Part shown: piece by piece, positions 33,359 to 43,364 of the stretch
How positions within the stretch are numbered: the first letter of the stretch is position 1
Layout of the letters: each line of letters opens with the position of its first letter
NCBI RefSeq assembly: GCF_000263195.1
Contig: NC_018748.1
Location: 2,604,001 to 2,668,000, forward strand
Direction: 5' to 3'
DNA from: Emticicia oligotrophica DSM 17448
GTDB lineage: Bacteria; Bacteroidota; Bacteroidia; Cytophagales; Spirosomataceae
DNA: 64,000 nt
The notes under the pieces: model-generated
Seen by the model: only the letters and a program-made list of their open reading frames with translations
Database searches by the model: none
Told to the model about the DNA's origin: nothing
Translations under genes and position numbers: made by a program

Positions 33359-35716
33359 ATGAGAAAACTATTCCTTCTTTTAGGCATTTTATGTTTGTTT
33401 CAATCTGCTTTTAGTCAAGCTCTTACTGTTGAGAAAATTATGCAAGACCAATCGAAATGGATTGGCACATCACCTAGTAATATTTTTTGGTCGGAAGACG
33501 GAAAAACTATCTATTTTTCGTGGAATCCAGATAAAAATAAGGGAGATTCTCTCTATAAATTTGTATTGCCAAATACAACACCAGTAAAGGTTTCTCCGCA
33601 AGAACGCAGAGCTTTGCCCTCACAGTCAGGTACTTATAATCAGAGTCGCTCAATGAAAGTCTTTGAAAAACAAGGCGATATTTTTGTAATTTATACAAAG
33701 ACCCTGAAAACTCGTCAACTGACCAATACAATTGAGCGTGAGTCAAATCCATATTTCAGCGGTGACGAAACGAAGGTTATTTTTAGTCGTAATAATAATC
33801 TTTATAGTTTAAATTTAGAAGATGGGGCCGTTACGCAACTTTCAAACTTCATGAATGGTAGCAAAAAAGCTGAGGCTAAACCCGCCAATGATGAGGAAAA
33901 ATGGTTGAAAGCCGACCAACTAGCAATGTTTGAAGTGCTGAAAGAGCGTAAAGATAAAAAAGATGAAGCCGATAAATTAGCTAAATTAGATTTAGCTAAA
34001 CGGCCAAAAGAAATTTATCTTGAAGATAAATCCTTGGACTTTCCACAAATAAGTCCTGACCTTCGTTATATTACCTATCGTCTTGGCACACCTGCAAAAA
34101 ATGCTAAATCGACAATTGTACCAAGCTACGTAACAGAATCTGGTTTTACTGAAGATATTCCAGCACGAACCAAAGTTGGAGCTCCGATGGGTTCTTATGA
34201 AAATTTCGTTTATGATATTAAGAAAGACTCTGTTTATCAGGTAATTACAAAAGATATTCCGGGTATTACCGACCAACCAGAATTCTTGAAAGATTACGCC
34301 AAAAAAGATACAATTAAGAAAAAGCCCGCTCCAAGAAAAATTATCATAATGGGTCCTATTTGGTCGCCAAGTGGTAATTATGCAGTGGTTAATATTCGTT
34401 CGGTTGATAATAAAGACCGCTGGATTATGCAGCTTGACCCTGCAACGGGTAAACTTAAATTACTCGACCGTCAACATGATGAAGCATGGGTAGCAGGCCC
34501 AGGAATTGGCTTTAACTTAGGAGGTGGTAGCCTAGGTTGGGTTGATACTCAGACACTTTATTTCCAATCTGAAGCTGATGGTTACTCGCACCTTTATACC
34601 ATAAACTTAGAAACAGGAGAGAAAAAACAACTCACAAAAGGTAAGTTTGAGGTACAGCAAGTTCAACTTTCAAAAGATAAAAAATCTTTTTATCTGACCA
34701 CCAATGAAGTACACCCAGGTGAACAACATTTTTATAAGATGTCGGTTGAAGGTGGAGAAAGAGTCAAACTCACAAGTATGGTTGGAGCTAATGATGTAAC
34801 ACTTTCGCCAGATGAGTCGAAATTGGCAATTAGATATTCATACATCAATAAACCTTGGGAATTATTTTTACAAGAAAATACCCCAAATGCCAAAGCCGAA
34901 CAACTTACTTCTTCATTGACTGAAGAATTTAAGGCGTATTCATGGAAAGAAGGAAAAGTGATTTCTTTCCCGGCACGAGATGGGGTAGAAGTTTACGCTA
35001 GAATATATGAGCCTACAGCCAAATTAAAGAATAAGAAAGCAGTAATCTTTGTTCACGGAGCTGGTTATTTGCAAAACGCACATAAATGGTGGAGCCAGTA
35101 TTCACGTGAATATATGTTCCATAATTTATTGGTTGATAAAGGCTATACAGTCTTGGATATTGATTACCGAGCTAGTGCAGGTTATGGCCGTGATCATCGT
35201 ACAGGTATCTATCGTTTCATGGGTGGGAAAGACCTTGAAGATAATGTGGATGGAGCAAAATTATTAGTTTCAAAATATGGTATTGACCCTAAAAAAATAG
35301 GAATCTATGGTGGTTCGTATGGAGGTTTTATTACTTTGATGGCCATGTTTACAACGCCTGATGTTTTTGCAGCGGGAGCGGCTCTTCGTCCTGTGACAGA
35401 CTGGGCAGCTTACAATCATGGATACACTGCCAATATTTTAAATGAGCCACAAACCGATAGTTTAGCTTATCGCAAAAGTTCTCCAATTTATCATGCGGCA
35501 GGTTTGAAAGGGCATTTACTCATTTGTCATGGAATGGTAGATGTGAATGTGCACATTCAAGATTCTTATCGTTTAGTACAACGCCTTATTGAATTGAAAA
35601 AGGAAAATTGGGAAATGGCAAGTTACCCGATGGAAGACCATGGTTTTGTAGAGCCAACCTCATGGATGGATGAATACAAGCGTATTTTGAAGCTATTTGA
35701 AGAAAGATTGAAGTAA
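33359..35716 (+). CDS. Secreted S9-family prolyl peptidase (dipeptidyl peptidase-like)
   Basis: About 785 residues from the ATG at 33359; the frame extends to a TTG at 33320, but the ATG gives a clean signal peptide (MRKLFLLLGILCLFQSAFSQ). Residues about 30-520 form a beta-propeller with repeated strand groups such as ISPDLRYITYRL and FYLTTNEVHPGE. The C-terminal alpha/beta-hydrolase domain has the triad Ser653 in GGSYGGF, Asp728 in CHGMVDVNV, and His761 in MEDHGF. It should remove dipeptides or oligopeptides in the periplasm or outside. It is a single gene with a terminator at 35799. Confidence 0.9.
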   Translation: MRKLFLLLGILCLFQSAFSQALTVEKIMQDQSKWIGTSPSNIFWSEDGKTIYFSWNPDKNKGDSLYKFVLPNTTPVKVSPQERRALPSQSGTYNQSRSMKVFEKQGDIFVIYTKTLKTRQLTNTIERESNPYFSGDETKVIFSRNNNLYSLNLEDGAVTQLSNFMNGSKKAEAKPANDEEKWLKADQLAMFEVLKERKDKKDEADKLAKLDLAKRPKEIYLEDKSLDFPQISPDLRYITYRLGTPAKNAKSTIVPSYVTESGFTEDIPARTKVGAPMGSYENFVYDIKKDSVYQVITKDIPGITDQPEFLKDYAKKDTIKKKPAPRKIIIMGPIWSPSGNYAVVNIRSVDNKDRWIMQLDPATGKLKLLDRQHDEAWVAGPGIGFNLGGGSLGWVDTQTLYFQSEADGYSHLYTINLETGEKKQLTKGKFEVQQVQLSKDKKSFYLTTNEVHPGEQHFYKMSVEGGERVKLTSMVGANDVTLSPDESKLAIRYSYINKPWELFLQENTPNAKAEQLTSSLTEEFKAYSWKEGKVISFPARDGVEVYARIYEPTAKLKNKKAVIFVHGAGYLQNAHKWWSQYSREYMFHNLLVDKGYTVLDIDYRASAGYGRDHRTGIYRFMGGKDLEDNVDGAKLLVSKYGIDPKKIGIYGGSYGGFITLMAMFTTPDVFAAGAALRPVTDWAAYNHGYTANILNEPQTDSLAYRKSSPIYHAAGLKGHLLICHGMVDVNVHIQDSYRLVQRLIELKKENWEMASYPMEDHGFVEPTSWMDEYKRILKLFEERLK

Positions 35717-35724
35717 TTGAAGTT

Positions 35725-35789
35725 GCCCTCGGCTTCGCTCGGGCTACGGGTTAAAATAACCCTAAGGTTGCCCGAGCGAAGCCGAGGGC
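35725..35789. repeat. GC-rich perfect inverted repeat, nested hairpin
   Basis: GCCCTCGGCTTCGCTCGGGC (35725-35744) and its exact complement GCCCGAGCGAAGCCGAGGGC (35770-35789) flank an inner hairpin GGGTTA-AAA-TAACCC. Its base composition is unlike the AT-rich surroundings. It starts nine bases after the S9 peptidase stop, so it could help end transcription, but the form suggests a mobile short palindromic element. Confidence 0.7.
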
Positions 35790-35798
35790 TAATACAAG

Positions 35799-35840
35799 CA
35801 TGGCACACCTCTCTATCAGAAACAGGTGTGCCATGTTTAT
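35799..35840 (+). terminator. Intrinsic terminator after the S9 peptidase
   Basis: CATGGCACACCT (35799-35810) pairs perfectly with AGGTGTGCCATG (35824-35835) over a 13-base loop, then TTTATTTTAT. It is placed between converging genes. Confidence 0.75.
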
Positions 35841-35855
35841 TTTATATTCTTTAGT

Positions 35856-35875
35856 GCTTTCGACTCCGCTCAAGC
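35856..35875. repeat. Short element resembling a dispersed Bacteroidota repeat
   Basis: The sequence CTTTCGACTCCGCTCAAGC resembles a short motif I have seen recur in intergenic DNA of many Bacteroidota genomes. It occurs once in this window, close to the GC-rich inverted repeat, so repeat status here rests on memory. Confidence 0.3.
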
Positions 35876-35896
35876 AGCGAAGAATTAAAAGTAAAA

Positions 35897-36961
35897 TTAC
35901 TTCAAAATCGGCTCTAAATCAGCACGATTATCAGAAAGCCACTGTGTAATATCTTTCACGATTTGCTCTACACCAATTTCTGGTTTCCAACCTGTTAGGG
36001 CTGTAACTTTAGAGTTATCGGTTACATACAAACGAATATCTGCTGGGCGGTTTTCTTTCACTTTATTGATTGGAATAGTTTTGCCTGTTACTTTTTGACA
36101 AATCTCGGTTAATTCCTGTAATGAAACACTTACATCTACACCACCACCAGCATTCAAGATTTCGCCATTGACTTTTTCAAAATTATGAATTTGCCAGTCG
36201 ATTAAGCGGTAAAGGTCAGCTACGTGAAGAATATCACGCGTTTGTTTACCCTCTCCACCATATCCAATGTAAGCCAATTGTTGCTCAAAGAAGTGTTTTG
36301 CAATCCAAAGAACCATCACGCCTTGGTCAACTTTACCCATTTGCCAAGGTCCAGTCAATACACCGCAACGATTGATAACAGTATTGAGCTTATAGAATTC
36401 GTTGTATTCTTGAATAATTAATTCAGACGCTAATTTGGTAGTGCCATAAAGAGAACGTACGCCATCTAAAGGAAAATCCTCTGCAATACCCTTTGCCGAA
36501 ACACCTTTTACTGGTTGATTATCAGTAAGTTCGAAGCGAGTATCTTTCTCAATGAAATCTAAAGTTTCTATGGTCTTGATTGGATAAACACGACTCGTAG
36601 AAAGAAAAATAAACTTAGCATTACACTTGACTGCGTAGTTTAAGCAATTGACGGTTCCGAAAAGATTGGTATTTATTAAATAATCTGGTGTACCGCCGTT
36701 GATACCCGCTAAAACCGAAGGTTCGGCCGATGCTTCAATAATCGTATCTACCATTGGAAGCGAATCGAAATCTTCCTTACTACGAATATCACCATGAACA
36801 AAAGTAATTCCTGCTTTGGTAAGACGAGCAACATTTAATTCAGAACCTTTACGACGAAGATTATCAAGGCAGTAGATTTCGTAAGATGGATAATTTTGTT
36901 TGAGCGAAAGTGCTAATGCTGAACCAACAAAACCAGCTCCACCTGTGATGAGTATTTTCAT
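35897..36961 (-). CDS. NAD-dependent sugar-nucleotide epimerase/dehydratase
   Basis: A 354-residue short-chain dehydrogenase of the extended type. The N-terminal nucleotide site is GGAGFVG (7-13), the acidic ribose-binding stretch is LDNLRRKGSELN (32-43), and catalytic residues are in STSRVY (121-126) and YGTTK (Tyr172, Lys176). The DNLRRKGSELNVARL and HGDIR segments resemble CDP-paratose 2-epimerases. It probably interconverts an NDP-sugar for surface polysaccharide, though substrate is not provable. It sits alone, convergent with the S9 peptidase and 44 bases downstream of kup on the same strand, so the two might share a transcript. Confidence 0.82.
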   Translation of the reverse strand: MKILITGGAGFVGSALALSLKQNYPSYEIYCLDNLRRKGSELNVARLTKAGITFVHGDIRSKEDFDSLPMVDTIIEASAEPSVLAGINGGTPDYLINTNLFGTVNCLNYAVKCNAKFIFLSTSRVYPIKTIETLDFIEKDTRFELTDNQPVKGVSAKGIAEDFPLDGVRSLYGTTKLASELIIQEYNEFYKLNTVINRCGVLTGPWQMGKVDQGVMVLWIAKHFFEQQLAYIGYGGEGKQTRDILHVADLYRLIDWQIHNFEKVNGEILNAGGGVDVSVSLQELTEICQKVTGKTIPINKVKENRPADIRLYVTDNSKVTALTGWKPEIGVEQIVKDITQWLSDNRADLEPILK

Positions 36962-37005
36962 AAAATTTAATTATCTAAGAAAAAGAGTTTTTCGTAATTA
37001 TTTGA

Positions 37006-39042
37006 TTAAATATTCAAAGGCTTATTGGTTGACCAAGGAATACGTTTGAGATTGATATTTTCAGTTGGACGAATGATTAATGGTACTTTCTCAACCTTCA
37101 CAGAACTACTGTCTAAGCCAAACCACTTATCTTCCGATGGCGTAAAGCCCTTAATGAAGAAATAAGCCTTCATAATTAAGTTTTCAAAATATGAAAGTTC
37201 ATTATCATAAGATAAAAAACGTTCGAGAACTACAAATCTAAAATCTCCAATGACATTATGTCGGTTCAATGATTCATATCTACTTCGAATATCAACTTCT
37301 CCATTTTTTACCATATCCTCTAATACTTTTTTGAAGTATAAGTTTATCTTATTTGGTACTCGAAAACCTAAACGAAAATTGACCTTATAAACGTCATCAT
37401 TGGCTACATTCATGACTTTATATTCCATTGTATTAGGGTCGTCAACGGTATCAATGTGAACGAACCAATATACATCAGCTCTTTTTGGGCGTTTTTGAAA
37501 AATAGAATAAATGATTTTTGTCTCAATTTCAGAGGCTCTACCCGCATTGCTCAAAAATACTAAGTGTGTGGCATACTTTGGTACGGTTATATCTTTGCTA
37601 AGTTCTTTGAGTGATTCTATGTATTTACTGAGTTTTTCATACTCAGTTAAACGAGCTTTAATTTTTGATGCACTTAGCCAAATATACATGACAGATATCA
37701 TGATGATAGCAATGAGCATTGATACCCATCCCCCGTGCATGAATTTCTCTAAGTTGGCAATTAAGAAACAACATTCAATGAAGAAAAATAGGAAAAAATA
37801 AATAACTACCCATGAAAAACGTGTTTTCTTAGCATATAGAAAATAGCTAAACAAGAAAGTATTCATGAGCATTGTTAAAACAATCGCCAAACCGTAGGCT
37901 GCTTCCATAGCTGAAGAGAGTAGTACTTTATGTCCCTCGATGAGCGTCATTTCGTCGGCAACACGACTGAAATACGTGATTACGCCAATGCATCCAATGT
38001 AAAGCATGATGTTTACGCTTGGTATGTAAATTTGTCCTTTTTGCTCTGATGGAAAATTAATCTTGATTTTAGGCCAAAAGTTTAGGCGAATGGCTTCTGA
38101 AATTAGCGTAAATACTCCAGTAAGCATTGCTTGACTCGCAATAATGGTGGCCATTGCGGCAATAACAATTCCAAAAGGTAAGAACCATTGTGGCATTAAA
38201 TCGTAAAATGGATTACGACTACCAAGTTTTTGGCCATTTAGGCTCATTACATAAACTCCTTGCCCGAAGTAATTGAGTAACAGGCAGATTTTTACAAATA
38301 TCCAGCTAATTCGAATGTTCCCTCTCCCAACATGCCCCATATCCGAGTAAAGAGCTTCTGCACCAGTTGTACAAAGAAAAACTGAGCCTAAAAGAAGAAA
38401 ACCGCCTGGGTGATTAACTAAAAGCTGGTAAGCATAATAGGGGTTAACGGCTTTGAATACCGAAAAATCTTGAATTATATGGAGAACTCCGAATATACCA
38501 AGCATCGAAAACCAGATGGTCATGATGGGGCCAAATGCTTTACCCACAGTATTTGTTCCAAGCACTTGCACGAAAAAAAGCCCTGAAATAATGGTAATGA
38601 CAATGGGTACAACTTTAATATTAGGGTATAGAATAATTAGACCCTCAACTGCTGATGATACAGAAATAGGAGGGGTAATGATGCTATCAGCAATCATCGT
38701 ACTTCCGCCTATAATAGCAGGAATGGTAAGCCATTGTGCATGACGTCTTACGAGTGTATAAAGAGCAAAAATGCCGCCCTCGCCACGGTTATCAGCCCTC
38801 AAAATTAAGATGACATATTTGGCAGTTGTTTGTAGGGTAAGAGTCCAAAAAACACACGATAACGCTCCGAAAATGATTTCTTCACTAATAACTTCGTTAC
38901 CTGCAATAGCTTTTAAAACATAAAGTGGTGATGTCCCAATATCTCCGAATACAATCCCTAATGCGATTAAAAGACCTGCTGCTGAAACTTTATCGAGCTG
39001 ATGGTGGTGGCCATTGCCATGCTCATTTGTTAGTTGACCCAC
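37006..39042 (-). CDS. kup: KUP-family potassium uptake protein
   Basis: A 678-residue transporter with about 12 membrane helices in the first 460 residues and a soluble C-terminal part. The family landmarks are LGIVFGDIGTSPLYVLKA (28-45) and LRADNRGEGGIFALYTLV (80-97), followed by later TGAEALYSDMGH. The His-rich N-terminus (NEHGNGHHHQ) may be exposed in the cytoplasm. It imports potassium with protons. The stretch NAGRASEIETKIIYSIFQKRPKRADVYWFVHI after the helices belongs to the usual soluble domain. Confidence 0.95.
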   Translation of the reverse strand: MGQLTNEHGNGHHHQLDKVSAAGLLIALGIVFGDIGTSPLYVLKAIAGNEVISEEIIFGALSCVFWTLTLQTTAKYVILILRADNRGEGGIFALYTLVRRHAQWLTIPAIIGGSTMIADSIITPPISVSSAVEGLIILYPNIKVVPIVITIISGLFFVQVLGTNTVGKAFGPIMTIWFSMLGIFGVLHIIQDFSVFKAVNPYYAYQLLVNHPGGFLLLGSVFLCTTGAEALYSDMGHVGRGNIRISWIFVKICLLLNYFGQGVYVMSLNGQKLGSRNPFYDLMPQWFLPFGIVIAAMATIIASQAMLTGVFTLISEAIRLNFWPKIKINFPSEQKGQIYIPSVNIMLYIGCIGVITYFSRVADEMTLIEGHKVLLSSAMEAAYGLAIVLTMLMNTFLFSYFLYAKKTRFSWVVIYFFLFFFIECCFLIANLEKFMHGGWVSMLIAIIMISVMYIWLSASKIKARLTEYEKLSKYIESLKELSKDITVPKYATHLVFLSNAGRASEIETKIIYSIFQKRPKRADVYWFVHIDTVDDPNTMEYKVMNVANDDVYKVNFRLGFRVPNKINLYFKKVLEDMVKNGEVDIRSRYESLNRHNVIGDFRFVVLERFLSYDNELSYFENLIMKAYFFIKGFTPSEDKWFGLDSSSVKVEKVPLIIRPTENINLKRIPWSTNKPLNI

Positions 39043-39076
39043 TTAAATACTTAGTTATTTTTGCAAAAAAAGTTTG

Positions 39077-39084
39077 CAAATATA
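39077..39084 (-). promoter_or_regulatory. Candidate -7 element of kup
   Basis: On the minus strand the sequence reads TATATTTG, an exact TAnnTTTG, about 35 bases upstream of the kup start at 39042. The matching TTG element at 19-21 bases is not present, so confidence is modest. Confidence 0.35.
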
Positions 39085-39232
39085 GATTATCAGAATCAAT
39101 TTGAGTAAGTTTTATAAAAAATGTTTCATAAAGAAGGTTTACATTGCCATTTTTGTAGAAATAATACTCTATTTACGTAGATTTTATAAGAATAATACAA
39201 CTTCAACAAAACCAAATAATTGACAGACAATC

Positions 39233-40015
39233 ATGTACGAAAATATTCTCTTCGAAATATCTGATAGTGTTGCTACTATTAAATTAAACAGGCCACAAGT
39301 ATATAATGCTTTAAGTACTTCATTGATTAATGAAATTACTGCAGCCATGGAAGTGGCTTCTACTAATGAAGCAATTAGAGTAATTATCATTACTGGAGAA
39401 GGAGATAAAGCCTTTTGCTCAGGGGCAGATTTGAAATCTGGTTTGGACGGCGGTTTAACGTCTTTAGGCGATTCGCTTAGAAAAAACTATAATCCAATGA
39501 TAAAGGCGATTCGCAATGTTGAAAAGCCCGTGATTTGCCGCATGAATGGAATTGCTGCTGGGGCAGGAATGTCGTTGGCTTTAGCCTGCGATATGATTAT
39601 TGCCAATAAGGATGCCTACATGAGCGAACTTTTTGTTGGTATTGGTTTAATGCCTGATGCGGGTTCGATGTATTTTCTTCCAAGAATTGTTGGAATGCAA
39701 AAAGCCTTTGAACTTTGTAGTACAGGTAGAAAAATCTACATGGATGAGGCACTAAGTTTAGGCCTAGTTACGAATGTTGTACCTTATGAAAAATTAGATG
39801 AGACAATCAACGAACTAACATCTTATTATAAAAATGCTCCTACAAAGGCCATTGGTTTGATGAAAAAAGTATTGAACCAATCTTTTAATAGTTCGATAGA
39901 AGAAATCCTTGAATATGAAGCGGATAATCAGGATGCTCTTGGTAAAACCTATGATTTTGCTGAAGGTGTAATGTCCTTTTTACAGAAAAGAACACCAATC
40001 TTCAAGGGTAAATAA
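39233..40015 (+). CDS. Enoyl-CoA hydratase/isomerase-family protein, PaaG-like
   Basis: A 260-residue crotonase-fold protein. Oxyanion-hole segments are AFCSGADL (about 60-67) and GIAAGAGMSLALACD (107-121). The region where hydratases carry the second catalytic glutamate reads GIGLMPDAGSMYFLPR, with Asp as in PaaG-type isomerases of phenylacetate degradation. Other paa genes are absent, so the true substrate is uncertain and an ordinary fatty-acid or amino-acid role is possible. It is single, upstream of the large secreted dehydrogenase on the same strand. Confidence 0.85.
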   Translation: MYENILFEISDSVATIKLNRPQVYNALSTSLINEITAAMEVASTNEAIRVIIITGEGDKAFCSGADLKSGLDGGLTSLGDSLRKNYNPMIKAIRNVEKPVICRMNGIAAGAGMSLALACDMIIANKDAYMSELFVGIGLMPDAGSMYFLPRIVGMQKAFELCSTGRKIYMDEALSLGLVTNVVPYEKLDETINELTSYYKNAPTKAIGLMKKVLNQSFNSSIEEILEYEADNQDALGKTYDFAEGVMSFLQKRTPIFKGK

Positions 40016-40087
40016 ATTTCAAGCAACCGAATTTTAACAAACTACGTCATAACACAACTATAATGAAAAATTTGTCAATAATAGTTT

Positions 40088-43000
40088 ATGATAGAAGCTT
40101 TACAAAGGGTTTTAGTATTGTTATTAGTTACGACCTTAGTTAGTAAGGCACAAGTTCCTAGTGGTTTTGTTGACCAACTACATTCAGATGGTTGGCAAAA
40201 TCCTACCGGTCTTACGTTCGATTCGAATGGTAATATGTATGTTTGGGAAAAAGAAGGTAGAATATATGTAGTGGAGAATAACAACAAAACCCTTTTCTTG
40301 GATATTTCAGAGGAAGTTGCTACTTATGGTGACTATGGCATCTTGGGTTTCGTATTAGACCCAAATTATATCAATAATGGTTATATTTACTTGTATTATG
40401 TAGTAGATAGATACTATTTGTTTCATTATGGAGAAATAGATTATGACCCATCCTATTCGCTTGAAGGGGCTACAATTGCCCGTGTTACAAGATATACAAA
40501 TCCAAATCCTGACAATCCAACTACAATTGATTATGGCTCACGTTTAATATTATTAGGTGAAACAAAATCAACGGGTATTCCTATTACAGGCACAAACCAT
40601 GCTGGAGGAGGAATGGCTTTTGGCAATGATGGAACATTATTAATAGGTACTGGTGATGGCGGATTAGGTATCAATTATGATGGAGATGCTTTAGCAGATG
40701 GCATTATTTCCGAGTCTGAAAGTTTAGAAGATAGAGTTTACCGTTGTCAGATAACCAATTCATTAAATGGGAAGGTACTTCGTATCAATCCTTCGAATGG
40801 TGATGGAGTAGATGGAAATCCTTTTTTCGATTCAAATGCTCCACGTGCGGCTCAATCAAGAGTGTGGGCCTTAGGTTTTAGAAACCCGTTTAGGCTTTCA
40901 GTCAGACCAAACTCTGGCTTCCCAGGAACCGTGTATGTCGGTGAAGTTGGTTGGAATAATCGTGAAGAATTAAATGTGATTTCAAATGGAGGGTTGAATT
41001 TTGGCTGGCCAATTTACGAAGGTAATGATAGACCAACTCTTTGGTCAAATCCAACTTATGTTCCAGGCACATACAAAAAACCGACTGTTGAATGGATTCA
41101 TGATGGCTCACAAGAAGATATTTCAGCCAGAGTTATTATTAACGATACGGCTCATATTATAGGTTCAGAAGAATTTCCGGGTAATAATTTTACGGGCACT
41201 TGTTCTATTGGAGGAATTTGGTACACGGGTACAACCTTCCCAGAAGAATATCGAAATACTTATATTTTTGCCGATTTTACACCGGGCTGGATAAAAAGCT
41301 TTTCATTTGATAACAGCAATAATCCAACTTCTTTTAGAGACCTCCATACTGAGGTATTAGGAGTAGTTACTTTGGCCTACAACCCTGTTGATGAGTCGAT
41401 TTATTATGTGAAACTAGGATTCAATGAAGGTGACCCCATGGAGGTAAGGAAAATATCTTACGTTGCGGGTACAAACGTAAAACCTACGGCAAGATTTAGT
41501 TTTACGCCAAAGTATGGTGCTTCTCCCTTGAATGTCTCGTTCGACGCTTCGAGTTCAACGGATCCTGAAAATACTTCTGGACTTACTTACACATGGAATT
41601 TTGGTGATGGACAAACAAGTACAGGTATAGATACTAACCACATTTTTGATAATGGAGGCACTAACCCACAAGCATTTACAGTCAAGCTTTTAGTAACCGA
41701 TGAACAAGGCCTCGTAGATTCTACCTCAGCGATTGTCTCTCTTAACAATACACCGCCAATAATTGATTCAACCAGTGTTGATAATATTAGTTTCTTTAAT
41801 AATAATGGCACAGATTTATTAGTTTTATCTGCTCAAGCATCTGATAATGAAGAAGACGCAAGTCAGCTTACTTATAAATGGAACGTTAGGTTACATCATG
41901 ATGAACATTCACACCCAGCTTTAGATGTAACCCAACAAAATACTCAACTTAATCTAGAAATTGTTCCGTGTGATGGACATCTCTATTTCTATAGGGTTAC
42001 ACTAAGGGTTACGGACTCTTATGGCTTATTTACTACATATACAAAAGATATTTATCCAAACTGTAATCCTTCAGATACTACTCCTCCCGACGAACCGCTA
42101 ATCAAACTTTATAATGTTACCGATAACTCGTTTTATTTAGCATGGGATAGTGTTTCAGATAACGCTGGAATCTCATTTTACGAAGTGTTTATCAATGGCG
42201 TTTCTAAAGGTATTTTAAATGCACAAACATTCACTTATCAATACACGTCTCAAACTAGTATATTTAATCAGAGTTTTGAATGTTATGTAAAAGCCATTGA
42301 TTTAGGCGGAAATGCTACGGCTAGTACTAAGCTTTATTTTGTGGCAAAAAACAATAGTTTAGAATATCTTTCTGACCTTACCCCAATTTCGAGTACGAAT
42401 GGTTTTGGCCCGGTAGAAATAGATAAAAGTAATGGAGAAGATGTAGAAGGAGACGGAAAAACAATTACACTCAATGGTGTTACATTTTCGAAAGGGCTTG
42501 GTACGCATGCTGATGCAGAGATTATTTATTATTTACCAAGCAATCAATACAGTTTATTTAAAACAAAAATAGGAATTGATGATGAAGTGCCCAATGGTAA
42601 CTGTGGAAGTGTGATTTTTAAAATTTATAGAGATAATGATTTGGTGTATATGAGCCCAATAATGACTCCCACGTCGGCAACGATTGATGTAAGTATAGAT
42701 GTCAGTAATGCTAATCAACTAAAATTGATTACAGATAATGCAGGCGATAATATCTATTGCGACCATGGCGATTGGGCAGATGCAAAATTGATAAAAGTTA
42801 CAGATATTAGTGATATTACACCACCATCTACACCTCTCAATGTAGCAGCTAATGCACAGATTGCTAATAATTATCAACTATCATGGAGTGGTTCGATTGA
42901 TGATACAGATACAAATTTACAATATGAGATTTTAGTGAATGGCGTAATCATTGATAGTACTACTAGCCTAACTTACCAATTACCAGCTTTTAATTCGGGT

Positions 43001-43294
43001 ACTTACATTGTATCAGTTCAAGCTAAAGATATGGCTAATAATAGAGCTTCGAGTAAATCTTTGGCACTTATATATACTCCTTGCGAATCAAGTCTTAACC
43101 TTTCGGAAGCAATAGATTATATCTCAACTAATGGCATCACACTCAAAGCTGGAGATTCTATCAATGCGTCGAATAGAATTATTGGTAATTCTAGAGTTAA
43201 TTATCAAGCTACCAATAACATTCTATTATTACCAGGTTTTAGTGTTGAAAATGGCAGTACGTTTAAGGCTACTATTCGGGGATGTGACAACTAA
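40088..43294 (+). CDS. Large secreted sugar-dehydrogenase-like protein with PKD, FN3 and NPCBM domains
   Basis: A 1068-residue exported protein with a signal peptide to about residue 21. Domains in order: PQQ-type soluble sugar dehydrogenase propeller (25-455; H171 in NHAGGGMAFGNDG and GTGDGG, ALGFRNPFRLS, GWPIYEG), a PKD domain (467-552; WNFGDGQTS), a second Ig-like domain (558-655), FN3 (665-752), NPCBM carbohydrate-binding module (757-905; FSKGLGTHA and GDWADAKLI), FN3 (912-997), and a C-terminal Bacteroidota domain (1000-1066) ending ILLLPGFSVENGSTFKATI. It probably binds a glycan and oxidises a sugar outside the cell. The type IX system is the likely exit route, inferred from the C-terminal domain and the presence of porT and gldH. 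Confidence 0.85.
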   Translation: MIEALQRVLVLLLVTTLVSKAQVPSGFVDQLHSDGWQNPTGLTFDSNGNMYVWEKEGRIYVVENNNKTLFLDISEEVATYGDYGILGFVLDPNYINNGYIYLYYVVDRYYLFHYGEIDYDPSYSLEGATIARVTRYTNPNPDNPTTIDYGSRLILLGETKSTGIPITGTNHAGGGMAFGNDGTLLIGTGDGGLGINYDGDALADGIISESESLEDRVYRCQITNSLNGKVLRINPSNGDGVDGNPFFDSNAPRAAQSRVWALGFRNPFRLSVRPNSGFPGTVYVGEVGWNNREELNVISNGGLNFGWPIYEGNDRPTLWSNPTYVPGTYKKPTVEWIHDGSQEDISARVIINDTAHIIGSEEFPGNNFTGTCSIGGIWYTGTTFPEEYRNTYIFADFTPGWIKSFSFDNSNNPTSFRDLHTEVLGVVTLAYNPVDESIYYVKLGFNEGDPMEVRKISYVAGTNVKPTARFSFTPKYGASPLNVSFDASSSTDPENTSGLTYTWNFGDGQTSTGIDTNHIFDNGGTNPQAFTVKLLVTDEQGLVDSTSAIVSLNNTPPIIDSTSVDNISFFNNNGTDLLVLSAQASDNEEDASQLTYKWNVRLHHDEHSHPALDVTQQNTQLNLEIVPCDGHLYFYRVTLRVTDSYGLFTTYTKDIYPNCNPSDTTPPDEPLIKLYNVTDNSFYLAWDSVSDNAGISFYEVFINGVSKGILNAQTFTYQYTSQTSIFNQSFECYVKAIDLGGNATASTKLYFVAKNNSLEYLSDLTPISSTNGFGPVEIDKSNGEDVEGDGKTITLNGVTFSKGLGTHADAEIIYYLPSNQYSLFKTKIGIDDEVPNGNCGSVIFKIYRDNDLVYMSPIMTPTSATIDVSIDVSNANQLKLITDNAGDNIYCDHGDWADAKLIKVTDISDITPPSTPLNVAANAQIANNYQLSWSGSIDDTDTNLQYEILVNGVIIDSTTSLTYQLPAFNSGTYIVSVQAKDMANNRASSKSLALIYTPCESSLNLSEAIDYISTNGITLKAGDSINASNRIIGNSRVNYQATNNILLLPGFSVENGSTFKATIRGCDN

Positions 43295-43364
43295 TTTTTT
43301 GCTATTATACCAAAAATAATAATAGTAACGGTGTCAGAGTAATTTACCTTAGCACCTTATTATT

